Below are positions 14,361-22,367 of a DNA stretch of 64,000 nucleotides, in pieces; positions within the stretch are counted from its first letter, which is position 1, and every line of letters begins with the position of its first letter. The notes under the pieces were generated by a model, which worked only from the letters and a program-made list of their open reading frames with translations, ran no database searches and had not been told where the DNA came from. This DNA comes from an uncultured Collinsella sp. (GTDB lineage Bacteria; Actinomycetota; Coriobacteriia; Coriobacteriales; Coriobacteriaceae), in assembly GCA_959023295.1 (NCBI GenBank), contig CAUFBM010000008.1:1-64000 (forward strand), written 5' to 3'. The position numbers and the translations under genes are program-made.

Positions 14361-15074
14361 CTAGCCGCCCAGGTAGGCTTTACGCACGTTATCGTCGTGC
14401 AGCAGTTCTTGGCCGGTGCCGGTCATGGTGATCTTGCCGGTCTCGAGCACGTAGCCGCGTGTGGCGATGGAAAGAGCCATCTGTGCGTTTTGCTCGACCA
14501 GGAGCACCGTGGTGCCGGCCTTGTGCAGGTCCTCGACAATTTGGAAGATCTGTTCGATCAGAATCGGCGCCAGACCCATGGAGGGTTCGTCGAGCATGAG
14601 CAGCTTAGGGTTACTCATAAGGGCGCGGCCCATAACGAGCATCTGCTGCTCGCCGCCCGAAAGGGTACCGGCGACCTGGCGACGACGCTCCTTCAGGCGC
14701 GGGAACTGCTCGTAGACGCGCTCGAGGCCCGGAGCCACCGTTGACTTGGGCTGCGTATAGGCACCCATTTCCAGGTTCTCCTCGACCGTCATCTGCAAAA
14801 AGGCACGACGACCCTCGGGCACCTGAGCCAGGCCCTTACCAACCAGCTTGTCGGCGGGCGTATGGGTAATGTCCTCGCCCATAAACTTGATGGAGCCGGT
14901 CTTAGAGCGCAGCAGGCCCGAGACGGTCTTGAGCGTCGTGGACTTGCCGGCACCGTTGGCGCCAATCAGGGCCACGATCTCACCCTCGTTGACGTTAAAG
15001 GAGATGTCCTTAATGGCGTGGATGGCGCCGTACCAGACGTTGATGTTGTAGACGGAAAGCATCGGCTCTGCCAT
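14361..15074 (-). CDS. livF: Branched-chain amino acid ABC importer, ATPase LivF
   Basis: ATP-binding subunit (237 aa) of a high-affinity branched-chain amino acid importer; it pairs with LivG below the LivHM channel. Walker A is GANGAGKST, the signature is LSGGEQQML, and Walker B is LLMLDEPSMGL, followed by the switch His in VLLVEQNAQMAL rather than a canonical H-loop, which is normal for LivF. The LivF-specific MEMGAY-like region appears as NLEMGAY. Its ATG directly follows the livG stop (TAAATG) and AAGGGGGAG lies upstream, so translation is coupled. It is the last gene of the operon. Confidence 0.95.
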   Translation of the reverse strand: MAEPMLSVYNINVWYGAIHAIKDISFNVNEGEIVALIGANGAGKSTTLKTVSGLLRSKTGSIKFMGEDITHTPADKLVGKGLAQVPEGRRAFLQMTVEENLEMGAYTQPKSTVAPGLERVYEQFPRLKERRRQVAGTLSGGEQQMLVMGRALMSNPKLLMLDEPSMGLAPILIEQIFQIVEDLHKAGTTVLLVEQNAQMALSIATRGYVLETGKITMTGTGQELLHDDNVRKAYLGG

Positions 15075-15935
15075 TTAGTTCTCCCCCTTATCCTGCTTGC
15101 CCAGATATGCCTCGATAACAGCGTCGTTGTTCTGGATCTCCTCGGCCGTACCCTTGGCGATGACCTTACCAAAGTTGAGCACGCAGATGCCCTCGCAGAT
15201 GTTCATAACGAGCGACATATCATGCTCGATAAGCATGATGGCGATGCCGAAGGTGTCGCGAATCTTGACGATGTTCGCCATGAGTTCTGCGGTCTCGGAC
15301 GGGTTCATTCCGGCGGCAGGCTCGTCGAGCAGCAGTAGCTTGGGGTTGGTGGCAAGCGCGCGGACGATTTCCAGACGACGCTGGGCGCCGTAAGGCAGCG
15401 ATCCGGCCTGCTCATTTGCCAGGTGCTCCATGTCAAAAATGGACAGCAGCTCCATGGCGCGCTCGTGGGCGGCCTTCTCGTGCTTCCAATACGTCGGCAG
15501 GCGCAGAACGCCCTCAAAGCCGGAGTAGCGCTCCTGGTTGTGCAGGCCGACCTTAACGTTATCCTCCACCGTCATGGTATTGAACAGGCGGATGTTCTGG
15601 AAGGTACGGGCAATACCCATGCGGTTGACCTGATAGACCGACTTGCCCGAGGTGTCCTCGCCGTCGAGCAGGATGGTACCGTGCGTGGGCTGGTACACCT
15701 TGGTGAGCAGGTTGAAGACCGTGGTCTTGCCGGCACCGTTGGGGCCGATGAGACCGGCGATCTCAGTCTTGCCGATAGTTAAACTAAAGTCGTCGACTGC
15801 CTTAAGGCCGCCGAATTCAATGCCCAGGTGGATGCACTCGAGCGCCGGGCGCTGACCCAGGTCGCGGTCGGGAACGATGGCACCAGAAGGATACGGGACC
15901 ATCTTGCCCTTGTTGAACTCAAACTTACTGGGCAT
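15075..15935 (-). CDS. livG: Branched-chain amino acid ABC importer, ATPase LivG
   Basis: Second ATP-binding subunit (286 aa). Walker A is GPNGAGKTT, the signature is LPYGAQRRLEIVRAL, Walker B is LLLLDEPAAGMNPSE, and the H-loop is LIEHDMSLV; the LPYGxQR signature and IARTFQNIRLF are LivG hallmarks. The N-terminus has about 30 extra residues before the ABC core (VPYPSGAIVPDRDLGQRP). I start at ATG 15935, which overlaps the last 11 nt of livM and has AAGGAGG inside livM; a frame extension to 15962 has no binding site. Confidence 0.95.
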   Translation of the reverse strand: MPSKFEFNKGKMVPYPSGAIVPDRDLGQRPALECIHLGIEFGGLKAVDDFSLTIGKTEIAGLIGPNGAGKTTVFNLLTKVYQPTHGTILLDGEDTSGKSVYQVNRMGIARTFQNIRLFNTMTVEDNVKVGLHNQERYSGFEGVLRLPTYWKHEKAAHERAMELLSIFDMEHLANEQAGSLPYGAQRRLEIVRALATNPKLLLLDEPAAGMNPSETAELMANIVKIRDTFGIAIMLIEHDMSLVMNICEGICVLNFGKVIAKGTAEEIQNNDAVIEAYLGKQDKGEN

Positions 15936-17004
15936 CGGCTGCCGCCTCCTTCTTGGGAGCAAAGCGATCCTTAATGCGTGCGAAGAACGCCTTGAGCTGC
16001 GGGTTGTTGGTAAAGATCATGACCAGGATCAGCACGATGGCGTAGATGAGCATGCGGTAGTCCGAGAACTGACGGAGCAGCTCGGGGAGCACTGTGAGCA
16101 ACGCCGCCGCGATGACGGAGCCGCGCATATTGCCCAGACCGCCCAGGACCACGAACACCAGGATGAGGATGGACGTGTTGAAGTCGAACTTGGTGGCGGA
16201 GAGCTGCGAGAAATTACCGCCGAACAGGGCTCCGGCAGCACCGGCGAGGGCAGCGGAAACCACGAAGGCAATCATGCGGTACTCGGTGACGGAGATGCCC
16301 ACGGACTCGGCAGCGATCTTGTTGTCGCGCACGGCCATAATGGCACGACCGGTACGGCTGCGAACCAGGTTGAGCACGATCACGAGTGCGACCATAACCA
16401 GGATGGCGCCGGCAAGGAAGGACGAATAGGTCGACACGCCCGATGCTCCCTGCGCGCCCTTGATGATGGCGGTGCCGTCCTCGAGCAGGTGCAGGTCGTC
16501 GATTGTAGAGTTGCCCGTGATGTTAAAGATCACGTGCAGACCGCGGGAGTCGACACCCACAATGAGGCAGGTGACGATCTCTTTGATGATCTCGCCAAAG
16601 GCCAGCGTCACGATAGCCAGGTAATCGCCGCTCAGGCGCAGGACCGGGATACCGATCAAGAAGCCCAAGATGGCAGCGGCGATAGCGCCGACCACAATGC
16701 TGATGATCAGACGCATCGGGTCGGACGGAACGGCGCCCTCCAGCGCGACGGCGGTGACGATGCCCGTATAGGCACCGACGCTCATAAAGCCCGCGTGGCC
16801 CAGCGACAAGTCGCCCGCGATACCGACGACGAGGTTGAGGGAAATGGCCATGACGATATAAGCTGTGATGGGAACCAGCTGGCCGGCAATCATGCGCGGG
16901 ATCATGTGGTTAGACTGCATAAAGAACACGATGGCGAACGCCACAAGGCACATGGCGTACGTGACAAAGTCGTGACGCGTCTGCTTGTCTTTAAGAAACT
17001 TCAT
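15925..17004 (-). CDS. livM: Branched-chain amino acid ABC importer, permease LivM
   Basis: Membrane permease subunit (359 aa) with eight or nine hydrophobic helices, forming the inner-membrane pore with LivH. Family segments are YIVMAISLNLVVGIAGDLSLGHAGFM near the N-terminus, the cytoplasmic coupling loop with GRAIMAVRDNKIAAES, and GGLGNMRG. The frame could open at a GTG (17013) directly after the livH stop, but GGTGAG lies at better distance from the ATG at 17004, so I prefer that. The C-terminus ends in charged residues and overlaps livG. Confidence 0.93.
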   Translation of the reverse strand: MKFLKDKQTRHDFVTYAMCLVAFAIVFFMQSNHMIPRMIAGQLVPITAYIVMAISLNLVVGIAGDLSLGHAGFMSVGAYTGIVTAVALEGAVPSDPMRLIISIVVGAIAAAILGFLIGIPVLRLSGDYLAIVTLAFGEIIKEIVTCLIVGVDSRGLHVIFNITGNSTIDDLHLLEDGTAIIKGAQGASGVSTYSSFLAGAILVMVALVIVLNLVRSRTGRAIMAVRDNKIAAESVGISVTEYRMIAFVVSAALAGAAGALFGGNFSQLSATKFDFNTSILILVFVVLGGLGNMRGSVIAAALLTVLPELLRQFSDYRMLIYAIVLILVMIFTNNPQLKAFFARIKDRFAPKKEAAADAQ

Positions 17005-17013
17005 AACGCTCAC

Positions 17014-17895
17014 CTACACCTTCTCGGGGACGTACTTGCCCAAGAGGCCGGCAGGCTTGACGAGCAGGACGATGATCAAAACACCAAAGACGATGGAGTT
17101 GGCAAGGCTCGTGGAAATGTAGGCCTGCGCCATCGCCTCGATGATGCCGATGAGAATACCGCCGACAAAGGCGCCGGGGATGGAGCCGATGCCGCCGAAA
17201 ACGGCAGCGTCGAAGGCCTTGATGCCAGGCATGGCACCCGTCGTGGGCTGCAGCACCGGCGAGTAGGAGCACAGCAGCACGCCGGCGATGGCGGCAAGGG
17301 CAGAGCCGATGGCAAACGTCATCGAGATGGTGCGGTTGACGTTGATGCCCATGAGCTGAGCGGCGGCCTTGTCCTCGGACACGGCGCGCATGGCTTTGCC
17401 CATCTTGGTCTTACCTGTAAAGAACATCAGGCCGGCCATGATAACCAGGCAGGCGACGATGGTGACGAGCGAGACGGCGCTTACGTTGAACTTGGCCAAG
17501 AACTCCGGCACCTGGAAGGTGACGAGCGAAGTGAAGTTCTTGGGCGTGGCGCCCCACAGAAGCTGCGCGGCGTTCTGCAGGAAGTAAGACACGCCGATAG
17601 CCGTGATCAGAACGGCCAGCGGGCCTGCTTGGCGCAGCGGCTTATAGGCCAGACCCTCAATGAGAACACCGAGAACCGTGCAGGCCACACAAGAGAGAAC
17701 TACAGATGCCCAGCCCGGGAGGCCGAGATACGACGTGGCGCAGAACGAGACATAGGCACCGACCATGATGACGTCGCCGTGAGCGAAGTTGAGCATCTTG
17801 GCGATACCGTAGACCATGGTGTAGCCCAACGCGATGATGGCGTAGACGCTGCCCATGGACAGGCCGTTGACCAGGTATTGGATAAAGACCGTCAT
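17014..17895 (-). CDS. livH: Branched-chain amino acid ABC importer, permease LivH
   Basis: Membrane permease subunit (293 aa), partner of LivM. It shows QYLVNGLSMGSVYAIIALGYTMVYGI, NFAHGDVIMVG, the coupling-loop sequence GKAMRAVSEDKAAAQLMGI and GGIGSIPGAFVGG, all typical of LivH. GGGGGA lies eight bases before the ATG at 17895; an ATG nine bases upstream is too close to that site. Two hairpins in the 139-bp gap from the binding-protein gene may reduce permease expression relative to the binding protein. Confidence 0.94.
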   Translation of the reverse strand: MTVFIQYLVNGLSMGSVYAIIALGYTMVYGIAKMLNFAHGDVIMVGAYVSFCATSYLGLPGWASVVLSCVACTVLGVLIEGLAYKPLRQAGPLAVLITAIGVSYFLQNAAQLLWGATPKNFTSLVTFQVPEFLAKFNVSAVSLVTIVACLVIMAGLMFFTGKTKMGKAMRAVSEDKAAAQLMGINVNRTISMTFAIGSALAAIAGVLLCSYSPVLQPTTGAMPGIKAFDAAVFGGIGSIPGAFVGGILIGIIEAMAQAYISTSLANSIVFGVLIIVLLVKPAGLLGKYVPEKV

Positions 17896-17942
17896 GTTCC
17901 ACATCCCCCTTTCGAATAGGTTTCCAGTTGATGTATGAAACA

Positions 17943-17960
17943 GGGACGTTACATCGTCCC
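17943..17960 (-). promoter_or_regulatory. Hairpin upstream of livH
   Basis: GGGACG/CGTCCC with a 6-nt loop, 48 nt before the livH start. No T-run follows. It may be part of differential expression between the binding protein and permease genes. Confidence 0.4.
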
Positions 17961-17971
17961 TAGATACCAAG

Positions 17972-18003
17972 CAAGCAGGGAAGGCCAAAACCTCCCCTGC
18001 TTG
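17972..18003 (-). terminator. Intercistronic attenuator after the proximal liv binding protein
   Basis: CAAGCAGGG pairs with CCCTGCTTG (17972-17980 and 17995-18003) around a loop that contains TTTT. It sits 31 nt beyond the stop of the binding-protein gene. Such partial terminators are common after binding-protein genes of ABC importers and let the binding protein be made in excess. Confidence 0.5.
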
Positions 18004-18034
18004 GGATCAAAACCGCTCTATGTAAGGCGGCTTA

Positions 18035-19222
18035 TTAGGCCTGTACGTACTTGCCGTCGGTGATGACGTACGCCGTCGGGTCCTTCTGGACCTGGCCCTT
18101 GTCGTTCCAGGAGAGCTTGCCAGTCAGACCGTCAACAGTAATGTTGCGCATAGCCTCGGGAAGCTTCTCGGCAACCTCGGTGGGGTCGGCGTCGACGCCC
18201 AGGCCGGCCTCCTTGAGGGCCTCGACCACCGCATGCACGCCGTCGTAGGCGTCGGCGGCAAACTGGTCGGGGGTATCGCCGTACTTATCTTTGTAAGCGT
18301 TGACGAAGTCGGCGTTCTTCTCGTCGTCGGCGGAGAACGGGGTCATGAGCAGCAGACCCTCGGCAAGAGAGGTGTCGAAGCCCTCAACGCCCAGGATGCC
18401 GTCCATGCCGTCGCAGCCCATCATCTTGACGTCGTAGCCCATGTCCTTGGCGTTCTTGAGCAGGACGGACGCCGGCGTGTAGTAGATCGGCGCAAAGATC
18501 ATGGTGGCGCCTGCCTGCTTGGCCTTGGTCAGCTGGTTGGTAAAGCTCGTGGCGGAGTCGTCCTTAAAGGTCTCCTCGTCGACAATCTCGAGCTTGGACT
18601 TAGCGGCCTGGGCCTTAAAGGAATCTGCGATGCCCGAAGAATAGGCGTCGCCGGAGTTATAGAACAGCACGAACTTCTCGTCCGCATATTTCTCTGCCAG
18701 GAACTTGGCAGCGTTGACACCCTGGTTGGGGTCGGTAAAGCAAACCTGGAAGACGCAATCCTTGCCCTTGGTAACGTCCTCGGAAGACGCGGACGGGGTG
18801 ATCATGAACGTCTCGGGGTCGTTACCGCACTCTGCGGCAACGGCGACCGACGCACCCGTGGTGGTCGGACCGACGAGGGCCTGCATGCCCCAGTCGAGCA
18901 GGGTGTTGAAGGCGTTGACGGCCTTCTCGCCATCGGCCTGGTCGTCCTCGGCCTTGCTGGCAAGCGGCAGCTCCTTAGTCGAGAAATCCTTGCAGCCAAG
19001 CTCGACAGCCTGTGTAACGGACTTGCCGTAGGACGCGTTGGCGCCGGTCAGCGGGCCGATGGTGCCGATCTTAAACGAAGCGTCGCCCGACGCGGAACCG
19101 CTGTCGCCGCCGTTGGAGGAGCAGCCAGCTAGAATGGACATCGCCCCCAGACCTGCTGCGCTCGCGATAACGCTCCTGCGATTCATAACAGGGTTCAATG
19201 ACTTACCGGTGAGGCTCGACAT
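18035..19222 (-). CDS. Branched-chain amino acid binding lipoprotein (copy 1)
   Basis: Substrate-binding lipoprotein (395 aa) of the liv importer. The signal peptide has NRRSVIASAAGLGAMS and a lipobox LAGC with Cys34, followed by a Gly/Ser linker. The mature part is a type I periplasmic-binding fold of the LivK/Leu-Ile-Val group (IGTIGPLTGANASYGKS, VGPTTTGASVAVA, YNSGDAYSSGIAD, APIYYTPASVLLKN). The ATG at 19222 has GAGAGGAG upstream. It is very similar to the next gene upstream, so the pair is a tandem duplication. The 270-bp region upstream is AT-rich and probably carries a separate promoter. Confidence 0.92.
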   Translation of the reverse strand: MSSLTGKSLNPVMNRRSVIASAAGLGAMSILAGCSSNGGDSGSASGDASFKIGTIGPLTGANASYGKSVTQAVELGCKDFSTKELPLASKAEDDQADGEKAVNAFNTLLDWGMQALVGPTTTGASVAVAAECGNDPETFMITPSASSEDVTKGKDCVFQVCFTDPNQGVNAAKFLAEKYADEKFVLFYNSGDAYSSGIADSFKAQAAKSKLEIVDEETFKDDSATSFTNQLTKAKQAGATMIFAPIYYTPASVLLKNAKDMGYDVKMMGCDGMDGILGVEGFDTSLAEGLLLMTPFSADDEKNADFVNAYKDKYGDTPDQFAADAYDGVHAVVEALKEAGLGVDADPTEVAEKLPEAMRNITVDGLTGKLSWNDKGQVQKDPTAYVITDGKYVQA

Positions 19223-19492
19223 GCGGCTCTCCTCTCAAATCTCGTCGGGTTTCGGTTACCCGACAGGCCATCCTTCGCCGTGTTCGGCGTTCGCAAAATA
19301 GTAGACGCTTTAGTTGAGAAAAGTGGCGATTATTTCAACTATTCTTTTGTTTTGCCAATTTATCCATAATTCTGCGTATTTCTGTCGGTTTATGCAGTTT
19401 AGCCACTTTATTGTGTGAAAGTAATGTTTCCGTTCTGTTACAGGCGTCCTTGCCCTGAATAAGACGGCCCGCCGGTCTCGATGTATATGCAC

Positions 19493-20659
19493 TTAGGCGG
19501 CGATGTACTTGCCGTCCTGGATCACATAAGCCGTAGCGGGCTTTTCGACCTGGCCCTTGTCATTCCACGTCAGCTCGCCCGTCAGGCCCTCAATCTTGAT
19601 CTTGCGCATGGCACGGGCAAGATCGCCGGCGATGTCGGCGCCATCGGCCGCAATATCGATGCCCGCCCTATCGATTGCCTCGACAATCGCGTGGACGCAG
19701 TCATAAGCATCGGCAGCAAACTGGTTGGGCGTCTCGTCGTAGGCTTCCTTATATGCCTTGACGAAGTCGGCGTTCTTCTCATCGTCGGCAGAGAACGGGG
19801 TCATGAGCAGCACGCCCTCGGCAAGAGAGGTATCGAAGCCCTCGACGGAGAGCAGGCCGTCCATGCCGTCGGTGCCCATGAGGGTCATGTCGTAGCCCAT
19901 GTCCTTGGCGTTCTTGAGCAGGACGGACGCCGGCGTGTAATAGATCGGGGCAAAGATAAGCGTGGCGCCGGCCTCCTTGGCCTTGGTGAGCTGGTTGGTA
20001 AAGCTCGTGGAGGAATCGTCCTTGAAGGTCTCGGTATCGACGATGTCGAGCTTGGACGCCTTGGCCTGCTCGGCAAAAGCGTCGGCAACGCCCGAGCTAT
20101 ACGTATCGCCGGAGTTGTAGAACAGGGCGATCTTGGCATCCGCGCACTTCTCGGCCAAGAACTTCGCGGCGCTGGCGCCCATGGTGGGATCGGTGAAGCA
20201 AACCTGAAAGACCGTGGTCTTATCCTTGGTGACGTCGAGCGACGAGGCCGAAGGCGTGACCATGAGCATATCGTCGGCGATCTCGCCCGAGACGGCGACG
20301 GCGGCACCGGTGGTAACGGGGCCGACGAGTGCCTGCATGCCCCAGTCGCACAGGGTATTGAAGGCGTTGATGGCCTTCTCACCGTCGGCGACATCGTCCT
20401 CGGACTTAAGCGAGAGTTTGAGGTCCTTGGTCGAGAAATCCTTGGCGGCGAGCTTGGCACCCTTCTCGGCCGAAACGCCATAGGTTGCCGCGGCGCCGGT
20501 CAGAGGGCCGATGACACCGATCTTGAAGGTCTTGCCATCATCGGCGGAGCCGCCATCCGAGCCACCCGACGAGCAACCAGCGAGTGCGGCGGCGGTGCCG
20601 AGTGCGGCGGCGCCGGCGAGAAAGTTCCTACGGCTGAGCGTGCTGTTGATGTTGAACAT
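19493..20659 (-). CDS. Branched-chain amino acid binding lipoprotein (copy 2)
   Basis: Paralogue of the neighbouring binding protein (388 aa). The signal peptide carries a twin-arginine-like TLSRRNFLAG and a lipobox LAGC at Cys29, so the protein may be exported folded through Tat and then lipidated. The mature protein matches copy 1 over its whole length, with differences scattered over the ligand-binding lobes (for instance MTLMGTDGMDGL against VKMMGCDGMDGI). Two binding proteins for one permease, as with LivJ and LivK of Escherichia coli, usually differ in specificity. GGGGGACACC precedes the ATG at 20659; the upstream extension of the frame is not used. It faces away from hom across a 252-bp intergenic region. 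Confidence 0.92.
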   Translation of the reverse strand: MFNINSTLSRRNFLAGAAALGTAAALAGCSSGGSDGGSADDGKTFKIGVIGPLTGAAATYGVSAEKGAKLAAKDFSTKDLKLSLKSEDDVADGEKAINAFNTLCDWGMQALVGPVTTGAAVAVSGEIADDMLMVTPSASSLDVTKDKTTVFQVCFTDPTMGASAAKFLAEKCADAKIALFYNSGDTYSSGVADAFAEQAKASKLDIVDTETFKDDSSTSFTNQLTKAKEAGATLIFAPIYYTPASVLLKNAKDMGYDMTLMGTDGMDGLLSVEGFDTSLAEGVLLMTPFSADDEKNADFVKAYKEAYDETPNQFAADAYDCVHAIVEAIDRAGIDIAADGADIAGDLARAMRKIKIEGLTGELTWNDKGQVEKPATAYVIQDGKYIAA

Positions 20660-20828
20660 GGTGTCCCCCTTTTTTCGCTGGCCGCGGTGCGGCCGTCTTG
20701 CGGTACGGGGCAAACCTTATGGTGCAAACGTTGACAGTTTGTTACCGAGTTCCGTATGTAGCGAGCATGTTTCCAATGTTTCCGCAGCGTTTCGGGGGTG
20801 CCGTTTTGTGCGACTCCTGTTGCCTGGC

Positions 20829-20840
20829 GAGCACGTGCTC
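20829..20840. promoter_or_regulatory. Perfect palindrome upstream of hom
   Basis: GAGCACGTGCTC is a perfect 12-bp palindrome, 12 nt before a TAGAAT box (20852-20857) that could be the hom -10 element. Its position suits an operator between the divergent liv and hom units. No regulator gene lies adjacent, so the reader of the site is unknown. Confidence 0.35.
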
Positions 20841-20911
20841 TCGGTTCACGCTAGAATGCACTCAACCTGTAATCGGTTAATCCATCTATAAGATGCACGA
20901 AGGAGCTATCT

Positions 20912-22255
20912 ATGAGCGAACCCCTGCGCACCGTGAACGTCGGCCTGATCGGTCTGGGAACCGTCGGCGGCGGCGTGGCCCGTCTGATCAAGAGCCACCA
21001 CGATGAGTACCTGGCCGCCTACGGCATCGACCTTAAGCTGACCCGCGCCTGCGCGCTTGCCTGGGAGCAGGCCGAAGCCGCCGGTATTGAGCGCGAGGCC
21101 TTTACGAGCGACTGGCACGACGTCGTCACCGACCCCGCCGTCGATATCGTCGTCGAGCTCATCGGCGGCGAGCACCCCGCGACCGAAATCTTCACCACCG
21201 CCTTCGAGAACGGCAAGCACGTCGTCTCTGCCAACAAGGCCCTGCTGGGCCGTCATGTCGAAACGCTCGCCGAGAAGGCGCGCGCGTGCGGCGTGCAGAT
21301 TAAGTGCGAGGCCAGCTGCGGCGGCGGCATCCCCATTGTCAGCACGCTCGAGCACGACCTGGTGGGCAACAAGATCCTGACCATCGCTGGCATTCTCAAC
21401 GGCACCACCAACTACATCCTGTCGCGCATGGACGCCGAGGGCGCCGATTATGCCGACGTGCTCGCCGACGCACAGGCCAAGGGCTATGCCGAGGCCGACC
21501 CGTCCGCCGACGTCGACGGCTTCGATGCCGCCAGCAAGACGGCGATCCTCGCTTCCATCGGCTTTGGCACCCGCGTTACCACCGACGATGTGAACCAGCA
21601 GGGTATCCGTACCATCGGCGCTGAGGACATCGCCCAGGCCCGCGAGCTCGGCTACACCATCAAGCTGCTCGGCATCGCCCGCAACACCGACGCCGGCGTC
21701 GACGTCCGCGTGCATCCCACACTGATCCCCGCCGACCACATGCTTGCCAAGGTCAACGGCGCCATGAACGCTGTCTACGTGGTAGGCGACGCCGTGGGCG
21801 AGACCATGTTCTACGGTGCCGGCGCAGGCTCCTTCCCCACCGCGAGCGCCGTCGTGGGCGATATCCTGTCGCTCTCCGAGCAGATCAGCCGCGGCGTGGC
21901 TCCGCTGCCCGAGATTGAGCCCTATGGTCACAACCTCGCCTTTAAGCCCATGGACGAGCTCCAGACCAAGTACTATGTGCGCCTGAAGGTCGCCGACCGC
22001 GTGGGCGCCCTGTCCGAGACGGTCGACATCTTTGCCAAGCACAACATCTCGATCTCGCTCATCAACCAGGTCGAGGACGGCAAGTCGGGTGTCAGCGATG
22101 CCTGCTCGGTCATCTTCCTGACGCACCGCGCGCTCGAGAAGGACGTCCAGGCTGCCGCCGCCGAGCTTGCCAGCGTCGACTGCGTGGCCGAAGTCGCCAA
22201 CGTCCTGCGCATCGAGGACGTCGAGGCCTGGACCGAAGGCGTTATGGCCAACTAG
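20912..22255 (+). CDS. hom: Homoserine dehydrogenase
   Basis: NAD(P)-dependent homoserine dehydrogenase (447 aa), which reduces aspartate semialdehyde to homoserine on the way to threonine and methionine. It has the nucleotide-binding GLIGLGTVGGGV near the N-terminus, VELIGGEHPA, SANKALLGRH, the substrate-loop CEASCGGGIPI with GILNGTTNYIL, and catalytic-region DVDGFDAASK. A C-terminal ACT domain (about 365-445, KVADRVGALSET) suggests feedback control by threonine. AAGGAG precedes the ATG at 20912. The gene is monocistronic, with a strong terminator after it and a palindromic site upstream. Confidence 0.96.
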   Translation: MSEPLRTVNVGLIGLGTVGGGVARLIKSHHDEYLAAYGIDLKLTRACALAWEQAEAAGIEREAFTSDWHDVVTDPAVDIVVELIGGEHPATEIFTTAFENGKHVVSANKALLGRHVETLAEKARACGVQIKCEASCGGGIPIVSTLEHDLVGNKILTIAGILNGTTNYILSRMDAEGADYADVLADAQAKGYAEADPSADVDGFDAASKTAILASIGFGTRVTTDDVNQQGIRTIGAEDIAQARELGYTIKLLGIARNTDAGVDVRVHPTLIPADHMLAKVNGAMNAVYVVGDAVGETMFYGAGAGSFPTASAVVGDILSLSEQISRGVAPLPEIEPYGHNLAFKPMDELQTKYYVRLKVADRVGALSETVDIFAKHNISISLINQVEDGKSGVSDACSVIFLTHRALEKDVQAAAAELASVDCVAEVANVLRIEDVEAWTEGVMAN

Positions 22256-22290
22256 TCCACTACTTCGAACCTCAACGAAGCTCAACGCAA

Positions 22291-22335
22291 AAGGCGCGCT
22301 GCCTGCATCAACCGCAGGCAGCGCGCCTTCTATTA
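22291..22335 (+). terminator. Terminator of hom
   Basis: A perfect 14-bp stem (GGCGCGCTGCCTGC with its complement at 22314-22327) over a 7-nt loop, then TTCTATTATTT. It lies 37 nt after the hom stop and before the convergent antiporter gene. Confidence 0.92.
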
Positions 22336-22367
22336 TTTGGACGGAACCCGTATCCCGACATTCCTTG

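Noticed and set aside
15877..17919. A 680-codon plus-strand frame opposite livM and livH
   Set aside because: Antisense shadow of membrane protein genes; its His/Asp/Glu/Arg-rich product is the usual mirror of hydrophobic codons.
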